A stretch of DNA of 64,000 nt from Hyaloscypha bicolor E (GCF_002865645.1 NW_020194594.1:62001-126000); one strand, 5' to 3'. Shown: positions 35,001 through 47,226, counted from the first letter of the stretch. Numbers and translations are program-made. The notes: generated by a model from the letters alone, not told the origin.

Positions 35001-36290
35001 ATGCATAATACGCGAAAGCCATGACAGCTACTCAAGACAACAACAATCCTGCATTGAAATGTATGCCACTCGTATCTGAGGTAGTCACTAATGAGGGTGG
35101 AATTTAGGTCGAGGTGGTGTTACTCGGAAAGGCCTTGGTGGCTGGCGAGGTTGTTCCTAGTACGAATCTGTTAGCTCTCTCTCAGTACATGAGACGGAGA
35201 GATAAATCAACCTGGTAATGAAGTATAGGAGGTCGATTTTGTGCCAGGAGAAGTTGATACGTCCCAGGGTCAAGACCCAGAAGCGTAAGCGTTGGAGAAG
35301 GTACATCTGAGGAACTCTTAATGGACAACGAGGCAATACTGAGCGCGGATATCAACGAAGATAAGAATGATGATTGGTCTGACATGAAGCTTTCAAGCGA
35401 GTTGAGGGTAATCGAGTCAGCAGTAGGATTAAGGCGTAAATTGGTCGTTGGGGAACTTAAGACTTCATTAGAATGTATTCAACGATACAACGGCTATGTG
35501 GGACAATAGATACGTAATCAAACCCATCATCATTAGTGACTCCCTGAACAACACAGCTCCATCCTCCATCGACCATGTCACCAGGATTTGCCACACAGAT
35601 TTCGAACTCCAGAGAGAATCAAAAATTCTAATTGATGATCTAACCTAAAGGCTAAGCAGTTTTAAGGAACCTATGTTCATCTCTAGAGAATGGCGATCGG
35701 CGATCACATTGAAAGCGGTTCAAGCCTTAATGGAAAGCCGAACCCGAGCAGAATGAAGATAAATCGAGGAATCCAACATCAATGAGTTTCAATCAATACA
35801 CACCTCGGCTTTCTCCGTTTGGGCCAGAGCGAATCCATCTCAAAATGAACCCCCCTTAAAGTGTAGCTCACAAAGTAGGTTTTCGCATTGGGGACGCGTG
35901 CGTGTTGCAATGTGGCTGTGGCTTGCTTGTGTTACTGGGATACGCTGGGCGCCAATGGTGAGCTGCAATGCTTTCTTCTGTAAAAAGAGATATTAAGCGA
36001 CGCCAAGCACGACACAACTTCACCATGTCTTGGCAACTTATTTTGGGATGCAGTGCGGGATCCTTGAGCGCGATTCGGCTTCCCGGGGCAAATATCAAAC
36101 CTGGACAGAACATGATGGGTGAGCAATTCACCAGGGCCGATCAGGTGCCCAGGCAGCTCAGATGAGCCGAGTGAAGATGAGTTGATGGTGAAGTAACCAG
36201 TTCCAGCATCATCGTCAGGGGAACATGAAACAAACTTCCGGCTCTCATCGGGATAGAAATACTCAATTGAGCTTCATTATCGTTGGTTCA
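35000..36290 (-). pseudogene. Decayed secreted, GPI-type protein gene
   Basis: Read on the minus strand, separate frames give secreted-protein-like pieces. Near 36200-36270 is a YFYPDESRKF...CSPDDDAG segment; near 35560-35650 is FEICVANPGDMV followed by GGWSCVVQG; near 35230-35380 is a GLDPGTYQLLLAQNRP segment. At 35000-35170 a Ser/Thr-rich stretch runs into a hydrophobic tail of the kind that directs GPI attachment, with TAA and TGA stops inside it. The pieces lie in the right order but are separated by stops and frame changes. I infer an inactivated gene for a surface protein; the family is uncertain. Confidence 0.35.
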
Positions 36291-36389
36291 TTGACTAGAG
36301 AAAACGAAAAGACACTCGATTGTGTTTATGGTTCCTTCGTGACGCGAAAGCCAAGTTTTGCCAAAGTCGACACCTCGGAATACTTCATG

Positions 36390-37333
36390 TCAAAGCAACA
36401 AAAGATACCAGAAAGATGAAGAGAGCACACAAACCAGCCATCTATAGACACCAAAGCGAGCCCCATCAGAAGTTTTCGTCGTTGTTGCTGTCTGGGAAGC
36501 CGTCGCTGCCGTTCTCGAAGGAGGAGGAGTGATCAGCAAGCTTGAAGTCTTGCTCGGACCCAGAATGGTCACCACATCCCCAGAAGTTGGCTGCTACCAT
36601 CAATAAAGTCTCACCTGAAGCCAAGGAAATGTACTTACAAGTCCAGTCCCGATGATACTTTGAAAGTTGGGACAGTCATAACCGATCAAATTCGACAATG
36701 TGGCCGGGATGCCCAAGCAAGAAGTGTTTCCCGCAAAGTTGCATTGATAATCCAGGCTTAGAAACCTCGGTTGACAAACACATGAAGTGAAGGCGGCATC
36801 GGGAGTCTTAAAGGTATTTCCGCAATTGTCGTATAGTAGTTGGGCAGTTTGGCATGCATCTACTGCACCGGGGCAGAGTGGGCGATAGGTTGCGGTAATT
36901 GTACCGAGCGGTGGTGTCGTGACTGTCAAGGAGGGAGGGAGAAAGGTGTTACAAAGGCTATGCCACAGGCTCAGTGCAGATTGGTACTCGTAGTCAAGGT
37001 GGCCGTCTTGGAAACAGACTCTTACTTCGCTCTCGCAGCTACGGTAGCAAGTCAGTTTAAATATTGCCCTTTGGTCAGCGAGCGAAAGTCGTACCCAAAG
37101 AGAGAGTTAATGTAATCTTGATTACAAAGACACTCTTTCCACGCTTGATCGGTGGGAAGATATGGGCAAGTGTTGCCAAAATATAGGAAGTGGTTGCAGT
37201 TTGGGAATGCTGTCTGTTGACTTTCGGGAACGCAAGAAGGTGAAAATAAACTTGATGTATCCGCGAGAGCAGAACTACATATATTTGAGACAATAACAAA
37301 ACTGTAGATCCATTTCATCGAAAAGGATTGCAT
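36390..37333 (-). CDS. Secreted Cys-rich protein with GPI-type tail
   Basis: Exons 37095-37333, 36639-37038 and 36390-36590 give 279 residues. An N-terminal signal peptide (FVIVSNICSSALA) is followed by a region with many paired Cys, including CNHFLYFGNTC, CLCNQ, CESEVRVC, then CPGAVDACQ and CVCQPRF. After that come a Ser/Thr-rich stretch and a hydrophobic end (WLVCVLSSSFWYLLLL) that looks like a GPI-attachment signal. Introns are 56 and 48 nt; the first has an AACTGAC branch. The reading frame joins exactly across both. It probably sits on the cell wall or plasma membrane. The family name is not known to me. Confidence 0.75.
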
Positions 37334-37910
37334 TTTAAGATCGATGAAAGATGGGATCATGAGGGGTGGAATTCTCTCATCGATTCTGAGGACTTGGCAA
37401 ATGAATACAGCCGGGATTGTACTTTTGTAAAGGCGGGGTAAAGGTAGAAATCCACAATAAATAAAACGTTGTCTGCCTAGATAAGCAACGCCGGGGCGAA
37501 TTTCAACTTCTCTCCCTGGTGGAGCTGCATGTGCTATGTGTGACATGCAAGGGAAAGTTGGTCAAGTGGCACTATGTCTGCAGCTTGCTGGGCTTTGATT
37601 GTGCGCCGGGAGCTCTTGGTTACCTTAAACAGGTGATGGCTTGGGAATTTAGTGGTGTGTTGCCGGGAGCCCTTGTCTATGTCTCAAATTTTTTATCCCG
37701 CTCCTCATCCCGCTTTGTCTTCAGCTGAACCCACACGACAAAAAACAAATATGGCCATCACTTAGGTTTCCACACTACGGCGAAGCCTCGGTCAATCGGT
37801 TTCATCGATTACAGGAGCCGGAGAACATATGCGGTAGAGTACGTATAAACTCAAAATATTTGTTAACGGTGCTAAGGATACAAACAGACTCGTAGTTCAG
37901 TACTCCAAGG
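37334..37910. other. Divergent promoter region
   Basis: This separates the minus-strand Cys-rich protein gene from the plus-strand DUF3433-like gene and should hold both promoters. No coding frame, repeat or clear core promoter motif stands out. Confidence 0.4.
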
Positions 37911-39992
37911 ATGCCAAAGCGAGCTGCACAGGCTGTGCCAACCTCCACAGCATCACCGAATGGGATTTCAGAGAGCAAGCTGCCTCGAAATGGGTCACCT
38001 CCGCTCCCAAATCAGAGAACCCTCTTGGAGAAAGCTCAAGCACTGGCATGGAAATGTATCCATCCATGGAGAACTTTCCAGAGCCACAAAGACAAACGAA
38101 AAAGAATCAAGAAGCCCCCGGAAAAGAAGCCACCATTTAATCTGAGTCTTTGGGGGCTGCTAATTCTGCTCATCTTCGAAGTCCTCATACTCACCGCCCT
38201 CGCGGTCCTCTGGGTTCTTACTACGAAGTACAACGGATTCGTTGATGTTCCCGATACCCCAGCATCAATAACAGCCTCCAAAAACATCCACGAAAGACTC
38301 CTATGGATTTATTCTCTTCTTTGGACTTCCGTCCCCGCATTCATCGTAACAATGTGTGGAGCGCTTTTTGCAACCACCCTCCGTGCACTGCAGGATTCTC
38401 GGCCAACCATCGAACTGAGAAGAGCGTCGGATTCAGGCTCGAAAACTTTTTCATATGGCCCCAGAAAAGCTGGGTTTTTATTGCCATTCAGGAGAAAAGC
38501 TCCAAGTCATCAAATAGGGGAGAAAGCGAAGGCAAAGCACACTGTTTTGCTTGACTACGGACGTGACTGGTTTCCGTTTGTCGATTCATACCATGCGTTT
38601 CAAAACAAACATTTCCTCATCAGCGCGTGCACGATAGTAAAGTGGTTCTTTGTCGCAATTGGCCCATTGGCAGCAGCTATCATTTCCATCGGAAATGTTC
38701 CTTCTTCCAAAGGCATTGCGGTAACAACCAATTCCTTTTTCGATGACAATAAGAACGTGTCATCCAGCCGGCTCGCTCTCCAGTCTACCTCGGCCATCCT
38801 GCTCAATAACGCAAGCTCACATCCCTGGTCCACGGATATGTATTCTGTTGTGCCCTTCTTCGCAAATTCCGAAACTCCTGGAAATCTGTCAGCCGACACC
38901 AGGACGTTTTCTGGGACGTTAGACTGCGTCCCTATTAGCGTTGAGACTCTCCAAAGTGCAGGCAACCTCACTCTGGTCGATCAAGTTGTTCCTACCTTTA
39001 ATTTCGTGGATCGAGGGTGTCCAGGAAGCACATTCCTTACGGTAGCCCAAGATACACCTGTGTACGCGAACACTTTCTATCTAGATTGCCCGTACGAAGC
39101 TGTACCCATGAGGCTGGTGCTCCTCACCGGGGTTTACGAAAATACTTCCAGGTATCTTCTCGGCAACGTTTCCCTCATATCATGTATACCGTACTTTTGG
39201 AAATCTATTTCCCGCGTCACTGTACTATCCGCTGCCAATTCACTAGAAAAACCCGGACAGATTTTGAACATAGTTGAAGATAAGTCTTCCGTCAAACAAT
39301 GGCTGCCATCTTTGTGGAGCAGATGGATGCCCGAAATTACCGAATATCGGGTTCAAGACCCTCGACTCCTAATGGATGCGGATGATTTTGGATTCATAAC
39401 ATATAACTACGCAATGAATTCAAGCGGAACGATCGACTTCGCTCAAGCAATGAATATTACCTTCAGCGTCCTTTTCGCTACTTTCTCCACGTTGGAAGCT
39501 TACTCTCCTTTACCGGAGAGTTTCGCTTCCAATGGAACACTTTCGCGACCTGGGAACAGACTTTTCGTTGTCTTCTTGCCAGCAACGATCGTCACCTTCG
39601 TCATGGCACTCTCTTTTGTGGTTACTATATGGATTTCATTTTATGCCTACAAGCACAGAGTTATTCTCAAAGAGCATGTGGGTCTGATCTTAGGGCACGC
39701 ACTCTTGTTGGAAGGAAACGACGGGGTCGGCAGTTTTGTCGACGCAGTCAGGGCAGACTTACGAAGACAAGCAGAGGTGGCTATCAGAGCACCGGATAAT
39801 AAGACAATCAAGAAAATTGGGGAAGCTTCCAGTGATGTGACTGTGAATCTCCAGATGGAAAATATGATAAGACATGGAGATCTCGTCCAGTACGCGGAGG
39901 ACTTTGGAAATTTGAAGGACTGGGACTGCTGGGTAGACGACGATGGAAAGCTTTGGATGCGAGAGCCTGCGCCAACAGACAATTCCACTTAA
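37911..39992 (+). CDS. DUF3433-like polytopic membrane protein
   Basis: A single-exon frame of 693 residues. A basic, Pro-rich N-terminal tail precedes membrane helices at about residues 79-107 and 130-157, then a third at about 234-262. A long extracellular-type region with many N-x-S/T sites and several Cys follows, then a fourth helix at about 549-580 and a cytosolic C-terminal domain of about 110 residues. This layout (paired N-terminal helices, glycosylated loop, late helix) matches fungal DUF3433-type proteins of unknown function. It sits between two secreted Cys-rich genes, which may only reflect a surface-protein neighbourhood. Confidence 0.75.
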   Translation: MPKRAAQAVPTSTASPNGISESKLPRNGSPPLPNQRTLLEKAQALAWKCIHPWRTFQSHKDKRKRIKKPPEKKPPFNLSLWGLLILLIFEVLILTALAVLWVLTTKYNGFVDVPDTPASITASKNIHERLLWIYSLLWTSVPAFIVTMCGALFATTLRALQDSRPTIELRRASDSGSKTFSYGPRKAGFLLPFRRKAPSHQIGEKAKAKHTVLLDYGRDWFPFVDSYHAFQNKHFLISACTIVKWFFVAIGPLAAAIISIGNVPSSKGIAVTTNSFFDDNKNVSSSRLALQSTSAILLNNASSHPWSTDMYSVVPFFANSETPGNLSADTRTFSGTLDCVPISVETLQSAGNLTLVDQVVPTFNFVDRGCPGSTFLTVAQDTPVYANTFYLDCPYEAVPMRLVLLTGVYENTSRYLLGNVSLISCIPYFWKSISRVTVLSAANSLEKPGQILNIVEDKSSVKQWLPSLWSRWMPEITEYRVQDPRLLMDADDFGFITYNYAMNSSGTIDFAQAMNITFSVLFATFSTLEAYSPLPESFASNGTLSRPGNRLFVVFLPATIVTFVMALSFVVTIWISFYAYKHRVILKEHVGLILGHALLLEGNDGVGSFVDAVRADLRRQAEVAIRAPDNKTIKKIGEASSDVTVNLQMENMIRHGDLVQYAEDFGNLKDWDCWVDDDGKLWMREPAPTDNST

Positions 39993-41668
39993 GCAAAGCC
40001 CCGGAAGCGTATGCTCGGGCAGATTATTAGAAATAATGCAACACTTTCAGCTAGGAAGCAAAAGACTTTCAAGTCTGGTCCCAAGTCTCCACCTCCACCC
40101 CGAAAAGAATCTGCACCAATTCAAAACAACATAAAAATCGCAATACATCAGCTTTGAAATCCAAGCTATCACCTCTCTATAGTCCACTTGGCAGTCTCCT
40201 TCTCGACTCTCATAAAACTACTAAAGCAGAACCGTCACCAATTTAATCGACCTACGAACCACAATATAAACTTCCCAATTTCACTGAATATAATATCACT
40301 GGGTCACACGTTGCAAGTCTTTCAAGCAATGAATCAGAACGTCAAGATCCTGTTCGAGAAAGTCAACAACCACCATGCCCACCTCACTCCACTATCATGC
40401 ACTCGCGCGTCCCATTCCACCCCCTCGACCCCCTCGTTACCCTCGTTACCCTCGCTACCCTCACGCTTCCTTCCCTCCCAAAAAAGAAAACATCCAAAAT
40501 CCCAAACCTCAACGGGAACCTACAAAACGTCGTCCGATCACGTGACACACATCCAACTCCCTCCCCACTCACCACTCTGGTGAACCTAGCGCGCCATCGA
40601 CCATCTCAACCCCCGTCTCATATATCCTCCACCCTCTCCATGTTCCCTCCCGCGAGCTTGCGAGCAAGCCCTCCCTCAATCGATCTCGATCTCGATCCCA
40701 AGTTCAGCCACGCTCGCTGGTGCTTTTCAAGCTGTGGCGCTGCGGCGGGGCTGGCTCCGCGCCAGGACACACTTTCGCTGCTTTTGCTCGACGTGGGGTG
40801 AGATGGATTGGAAGAGTCTGAGATTGTGTGATTTTGGTCTTGAAATTATAGCAGATGAAGAGAGTGGTTGGGGGTGGTGGTGAGTGGTGGTGGAGGGGTA
40901 ATTGCACTTGCAATTGGCGCTTCGAGTAAGCAGCTGGACGACAAATTTCGTTTCGATGATATTTGTTTATTGTTGGGATTTGGAAATGAGCAATTGAAAT
41001 TTGGATTGGGAGGGGAGGGGGGATGCTTGGGCTGATGTAGACTGGAGGGAGATTGGCGAGACGATCTTGCGGGAGATCGGCGTCGTCGGGGCGATTGTGA
41101 TGAGCTTCGAGCTTTCCTAAAGTAGAATTGACAGAACGTGGCAGAACGTGGCTAACAAGGGATGGCAAGACGGTCGGTCGTAAATAATACTCCGTAGTGT
41201 GAACTTTCACAAGCTTGATGGAAATGGTCACTAAAAATGCAAAGAGGAACCGCCAGTAAAATATACAAGAATCGAATTGGTTCAAATATATAGTTTATCG
41301 TCAAGGTCATCAACAGGGTATGTACAAGAATTAACCTCCTCTCTTCATCGATCCAAACAAGAATCGAAGACTCAAAAAACGGTGTCAAGTGTAAGAATCA
41401 AAAATACCAAGTATCGATTCCCGCTCCCTTGGTGTTGAGAGCAAGGAAGATATATCCATTATGCAACGCCGTGAACCATCCCTCCTTTGCCAATTGATTG
41501 GGTATAGACGCCACTTTTGATTCCATTTCCTGGTGTGTTGTGTCGAATCGAGTCGAATCGAGTCGCTGGACGGACACACGTATGTAATCTCCCATCCCAT
41601 TCCCAATTTCCCATGTACAGTTTTCTCATCCTATCTACACACCACCCTCGCACTTGTCGTATATACGT
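39993..41668. other. Convergent intergenic region with low-complexity DNA
   Basis: It lies between two convergent genes. Overlapping frames up to 193 codons exist on both strands (40188-40801 plus, 40704-41285 minus), but they are Pro/Ser/Leu-rich, lack domains and are probably products of C-rich low-complexity sequence. A 9-bp minisatellite lies at 40419-40464. A transcribed non-coding role is possible but not shown. Confidence 0.4.
40419..40464. repeat. 9-bp minisatellite (TACCCTCGT type)
   Basis: About five units of ACCC(CC)TCG(TT) occur in a row, three of them with an exact 9-bp period at 40438-40464. It lies in the C-rich convergent intergenic region. Confidence 0.6.
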
Positions 41669-42807
41669 TCAAAGCAACCAACTCGCTACCAGCAACACCA
41701 ATGCAAATATCCCAACATTTGAAAGTGGTTGCGAGACTTGGGCGCCAGATGTGGCTGCAGCGGCTAAGCTGGAATTCACGAAGGAAGGTCCACAGTTGAC
41801 GTTCACTTGCATTGCTGCGGAGACGTAGTCGAATGCGAGAGCACTGCTCCTATCACTGGTCGCAGCTTCAAACACTGCCATCGTCTGCTTCAAGCACGTT
41901 GAACAAGTCGGCTGACTGCCTCCCACCAAAGTAGTATTCAGCGGCAGGAAGTAAATGTAGCTGTCCGCCGGGTTCGTGGCATTGGTGATAGCGTCTGCGA
42001 AGCAATATGATGCCGTCGAGGGATTCTTCAAGCATGAAGCTCGGTAAAGAGGTTGGTACGCCATCAATCCCAGACGTGCGTATGAGATTAGAGGGTTTTC
42101 AGCTTCGAAGTCCGCTCCACAGGTAACTAGGGTCGTGAGGTTTGCAGCGTATTGTGCCATTACTTTGCTGCATGTTGGGAAATCTGCTGCGCAGGTATGG
42201 TCGAGGGTTTGGGTTATGCGGGTGACTGATTTCTCGGTTTGGAAGAAGGAATTGGAGTTCTGTTAAGTGAGATGTTAGATAATGTTGTAGGGGAAGAGGG
42301 ACCAATTAGCGGGCATACTTGGAGGAGTAGAGAGAATGGCAGGCATGATTTGAATGTGCTATTCGTGAGCATGCTAGTCATGAAGGATGAACAGCTTGAA
42401 GTGATGTTGTTGCTGAATCCGATGTCGAAAGGAACTGGCAATTGGCTGGTGGCAAGCGGCGTAGCCGCGATCAGAGTGCTTGACAACGCCACTGTAGTAG
42501 TAGCCGTCCCCGACACGGTTGACGTTGAACTTGATGAGTCCTTCGAAGCATGTTCGTCGCGCCGTCTAAGATCGCCAGCTGTTTCGTGCAGCGCTTGCAG
42601 CCTTTCCGGGGTCCACGCTGGATCAGCAAGAAGTGGTCCCAACCCGGCTAGACCAGATGCCGATCCAGATCCCAGACCATCGTCCTGGGCCTCGATCATC
42701 TGCTCTTCAATGTACGCTGTTGCTGAAGAAAACGAAAGACAGCATGTTAGGAATATCAAGAAGAAAAGGTGGGTGGTTTGGATTGGGCGATGACGGAGCC
42801 AAGGCAT
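41669..42807 (-). CDS. DUF7729-type secreted GPI-anchored protein
   Basis: Exons 42319-42807 and 41669-42259 give 359 residues. A hydrophobic signal (HLFFLIFLTCCLSFSS) starts the protein, followed by a low-complexity linker with RRRDEHASK, a possible processing site, and a Ser/Thr-rich stretch. The conserved part carries the Cys pattern CSSFMTSML...CLPF, then CAADFPTC, LVTCGADF, YRASCLKNP, YCFADAI, PTCSTCLKQTM and NCGPSFV. I know this arrangement from the fungal DUF7729 family. A hydrophobic C-terminus suggests GPI attachment. The 59-nt intron is GTATGC with a CTTAACAG end. An upstream in-frame ATG exists at 42906; 42807 gives the better signal peptide. A role in the cell wall is inferred. 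Confidence 0.8.
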
Positions 42808-44960
42808 GTGTTCGTTTCTTCGCCGAGGGGTGGGATTATGGTGCGACACCGGATGTGTCGAAGATAGAGTCGTCAAACAATAACAGACATCCCGTTTGCC
42901 CTCCATTATGAATTCGAAATGACGGAATAATTCAATCTCTTATAATCGTGGTTCCAGCATCACTCGGACTGTGAGTCGACAACCAGATGTCGTCCCCGGA
43001 ATACCTCGAACTTGCGAAAGCGGAAACAGACAGGTCCCAGAAGCAAAGCTTTGGAAGGCGTGGGAGAGGCTTTGCGTTATCCAATTGTTCTTTGGCTACC
43101 AGCTTCTGCAGATTGTCGGGATGAGCTGCAGGTTGAGTCTCTGGTCAGCCCTGGTTGGTTTCTTCTAGGTGATCGATCTTGAGTACTTCTAGAAGGATGG
43201 GAGGGTGTGGTTGGGTGATCCGAACATAGGTAAATGAGTGACAATAGTTGGTATCCGTAGGTGTTTGGAAGTGTTCTGTGTCCAGACCTTGGTGTTTTCT
43301 CCTCAGTTGGGTATATGGGTCGATCGATACAGGCAGAATGCAACTCGCACCTCACTCGCACCGCATCTGATGGGAGCACCACCCTTTTGTTCGCGGCACC
43401 TTGTCAATATTGGACAGGCCTGCTTCCCGAGCGGTGGGGGGAGGGACTGGGACCGCTGGAACAGGCCCTGGACGCCCCGGCATGCAGCCAAATATTGAAA
43501 TATTGAGCGCCCCCCAGCGCCTCTGCAGGGTCCCACAAGGAAGGCGATAACAGCCAGCGTCGATTCTGGCCTGGACACACCCCACCTGAGCTCACCTCTT
43601 CCCTACTCCGCAGAGCAATTCTGCTTTTTCCTGGCTGCCGGGCTATGGGGCTACATAAATTAAACCCCTCAGCAAAGACCAGATGACGGTAGGTTCCCCT
43701 CACGGTGCCGACCGTTGCAATTTGTGAGCGCCATCCTTCACTCCTAGTCTCCCTCTCCATCCCCGACTGCTCCGCCTCGCCTCGGGCTTCGATGGCTTCG
43801 ATATTGCGGCACTCTGGCGACCGCCCGGCTTCCGGCCACGCCTGTCTGCCAAGGACTAGAGGACGACTGTGGTCTAGACCCGAGGTTGTGCTGTTCCTGA
43901 ACGGGAATCTTCGATCTCGCTGCCGCTGTTCCTTGCCAGCGGGCCAACGCTCCTCCACTCGCGGGTCTACCTCCGTAGAACAGCTGCCAGGTGGCACGCA
44001 ACTTCCCCATAAAAGTCTACGAGCCTTTCCGCTTCCAGAGCCGCTGCTTGCAAACGAAATGAGCCCAATGGCAGCCAGCGGCGGCAGCCATACCAATTGG
44101 ACACTAGACCTTGGTTATATTTGGCGGCGTTAATGCCCACTTGAGCGCCAAATTCTACGCGACCGCGGCGGTTGGCTGAAGCTTTTCATGGCCAGAATGG
44201 AGTTTGATGATGTTTTCATGGCATATGGGTGTACGTGAATTTAAGATTCCCACCCTACTGAAAGAACCAAGAGTTTAAAGTTGGATGAGGAATCAACTTC
44301 AAACATGTAAGGTTAATGAGCAAAAAGCACGTTCCTTGCGGAACTGTGCGCGGGTACGACGCGAGCGCGGCGAAAACCGCTGGATACTGAATCACAGATA
44401 GCAGCAAGCCCTATTCATCTGCACAAAGCCCCCATAACGGTCTGTAAGATACTAAGACTGTAATCTATTCCTGCAGGTTCCCTCATCTGTGCATGAAAAA
44501 CCTTGGCAGTATGCACCGACAAATTTCCATATATTAATTATCCTTCCGGCAAGTGGATCACTCGCATAACTTTATCAATTTTCTTCCTCGCTTGGCGGCA
44601 TTTACCCCTAACCCCCAAACCTTAAGATCCCCCATCTCGTCTCTCCTCCAACCACCCCCCTAACACAATATCAATGTCGACACACCCTTCCAGAAAGTTT
44701 GCTGATTCTTCCATGGCACTCTTGATTACGCTCATTACACTCGTAGAAGGTGGCCTCTCTCGGCCCTTCGAAATATTACCCCGAGAATGGCGTGCGTGCC
44801 GTCTCTTGAGCTCCATCGGTGGTGCACTTGCGAACGTACGCCATCGACGGGTTGGCACCGTGTGGAGCCTGTCATCAATCGAATTGACTCTGAACGGTGC
44901 AGCGGCGCTGACGGGGAAGACGCAGTCAGCACACCAGGAACGCCACCAATATTAGATAGC
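42808..44960. other. Long gene-poor stretch, partly GC-rich
   Basis: Frames of up to 230 codons exist on both strands of the GC-rich part (43404-44133), but they overlap each other fully and have no domain, signal or splice support. The DUF7729 gene promoter must lie at the left end. No repeats or RNA genes are recognised. Confidence 0.4.
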
Positions 44961-45126
44961 GATAGCGATGCAGCCCTTCTGTCAAACGAGCGAAGCCACT
45001 CACCATGCCGTGCCGCCTGCCGCACCGATCATCCGATCTCGATGGCTTCCATGGTTTTCATTAGTCGCACGGTGGTGCTGCTTCATTACTGAAAGTTCGA
45101 TGTTTGGTTTGAATCCGTCTGAAGTT

Positions 45127-45330
45127 TTCGGAGTCATTTTAACTCATTTCGACCTGAGAGAAGTCTCTGTTGACGATGAGATGACTGCACGTGTTCAAAG
45201 GAAATTATTTTGGAAATTGGCGAGCGCTTGCCTGGTGTGTTGATAAAGTGATAGGGGGAGACAGCGTGAGCACAAGTGTACGGTACGATGACACGAAGTT
45301 GATGGAAATTCCCGAGTGTGTGGACCGTGG
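45127..45330 (+). pseudogene. Possible relic of a fungal transcription factor
   Basis: One + frame reads DDEMTARVQRKLFW and then, after a frame change near 45220, VDKVIGG followed by SVRYDDTKLMEIPECVD. This order resembles the middle homology region of Zn2Cys6 regulators (EM-RR--FW ... DK ... RYDD). It is too short and broken for a firm call. Confidence 0.3.
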
Positions 45331-45538
45331 GAGCCCGAGTGCGACTGGGGAAATTATGTGTCGCCCATTTATTGTACAAGTCTCATATCAACATCAGCGG
45401 CTGGTCCATTCGTGGAACTTGGAAGATAAGATCGAGTTCTGGATGTTGGTTTGGAACGCCAGGTGTGAGGCGGGAGCCATCACGCGGAAGTCACTCGTGC
45501 AGCACACTCCAAAGCACCAAGCCTTCTTTCTGCTGTTG

Positions 45539-46145
45539 GACGTTCGTCATCATCCCTCCCTTCAGTATTGGCACCGAAATTCCATGGGAGTACTTTCAAT
45601 ATGTCTTCTTCCTAACAAGGCCACAAGCAACATTCGACAAGCTCACTGAGCTCTACCCTGCTCTGTACAATGGTAGCTATGCCTGGACGAAGGGGCTCAT
45701 GCGAGAAACACAAGTCTGGGCTGGTGGCGTGGCGCTAACGTGCAGTGTGAACTAGGTCCCGAAAGCCTTGCAACCGCTCAAGAAACACGGAAAGTAGAAT
45801 CCTGGGGCGTACATGTCGAGCGTGCCGAATGATACTGTTGCTATGCATGGTATGGACCTCCTGTCCACTTTCTACGACGGGCCCGAAGGGAACCCGATCG
45901 CTATTCCCGAGGTAGCGCTCGTGCATCAGCGCTTCTTGGTTAAATTTATGAAGTATGGGGACCCGAATGTTGTGGTAGGGGTCCCGAAGTTTGAGGGGTA
46001 TGATGCGGGGAAAGGTAATAATCCGTTGAATTATAATAGATTGGATGGGAAGGGGAGAGCGGGGTTTGTGAAGATTGTGGATCCGGATGTTATTGAGAGG
46101 TGTGCGTGGTGGGAGACGCTTGACTATCCGCATTATGTACCGTAA
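45539..46145 (+). pseudogene. Carboxylesterase relic, C-terminal part
   Basis: In one + frame the sequence encodes the end of a type-B carboxylesterase/lipase-like protein: a PWEYFQYVFF segment, ELYPALYNGSY, ETQVWAGGVALTC, then MSSVPNDTVAMHG, VALVHQRFLVKFMKYGDPN and VDPDVIERCAWW to a stop at 46145. Two in-frame TAG codons (45753-45755 and 45795-45797) interrupt it. The N-terminal catalytic half with the Ser elbow is missing. It is therefore dead, with lesions of the type C-to-T change makes. Confidence 0.65.
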
Positions 46146-46347
46146 GTTTAATGGAATTGGAGTTGGTGTGCAGTAAATGGGGATGCTCAGCAGTGGGTCG
46201 GCCTTGCTAAATCGCGGAGATATGGAGCACCATGACATTTGCTGCACATCTCTTCTATGGTGATGTGCCGGTATTCTAAATTTAATCTTCCGCCCAAGGT
46301 ATGAAATGGGAATTAGCATTCCAAAGTTCCAAACAAGTCTCGTTCCG

Positions 46348-47226
46348 TCAAAGAATCGAGTAGTTCCTGAACTTGACAACCCACATTCTGAATTTCCCTA
46401 GACGGATAAACTTTTCTGACGAGATTTGCCGTAGGAGCAAACCGTCAAGTTTGTTAAACCCACCTTCTTCCTCTGCGAAGTCCTCAATTTCTACCGGTAA
46501 GAAATAAGGCCGTCCGCAATCCGGCTTCTCTGAAACGTCGTCCAAATGTACTTTAGTATTCAAATACTCCAAATCTATGTCGTCAACTGATATAATTCCT
46601 GGTGTGTCGTAGGGGTCTTCCATCATATCGATTTTTTTTTTGGGAAGAAGGTAAGCCAGTCGAGACAAAACCAGAGATACCATTTCACCAATGCTTCTCA
46701 GTGGCCGGAAAGTCCCGATATAGCTTTCCCATTTCCCCTCGAACGCGGAGGAATCCATCGGTCGGTTGGCCAAAGGTACTTTTGATATTGGCCAGTATCA
46801 CGTTGGCTTCTAGAATAGTCAAGCACGCTCCTTCAGTGATCCGCATTCCTTCTCTCTCTTCATACATTGTCTCAGGGTATTCGATTGCGCTTTGAGTCCG
46901 ATGCCCGAGACCACGTCCGCGCAACGTATTCCTGTGGCCTGAAAATTGGCGTCTCCAAACGTGTTGTAGACCATAACAAGGAATGCGGTAAATGCTCTTT
47001 CCACATACCCGCCGCGTACTCCAACCCGAGTAATTTTTGCAGTTCGCTCGCTACTCCGGAAAGAGCAACAAGTTTGTCTTTGATGAACGCCAGATCACAA
47101 GTTGTGTGCTTTTTAACCACCTCTTTTCAGTACATGAATTCCATTTCAATCAATTCCCGCGGATCACAATCAGCAAGGGTCCGCTCAAGTTCGAAATCAT
47201 GTGAAATCTTTGATATGCAGTGTGTC
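46348..47226 (-). pseudogene. HET-domain gene relic, C-terminal part
   Basis: Minus-strand pieces in several frames follow the C-terminal layout of HET proteins: KEVVKKHTTCDLAFIKDKLV with LSGVASEL, AAGMWKEHLPHSLLW, a TWSRAS segment, IEYPETMYEE, then PTDGFLRVRG, YFLPVEIEDF and LDGLLLRQ...RLGKFRMW. A TGA precedes KEVV, and at least two frame changes are needed. The N-terminal signature part is absent: the relic stops at 47226, where an AT-rich insertion begins. Confidence 0.65.

Noticed and set aside
40397..41285. Overlapping plus and minus frames of 134 and 193 codons as genes
   Set aside because: Both are made of C-rich low-complexity DNA, overlap on opposite strands, and have no domain, signal peptide or splice support.
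43404..44133. 230-codon minus and 142-codon plus frames as genes
   Set aside because: They are mirror frames in GC-rich DNA where stops are rare; nothing recognisable is encoded on either strand.
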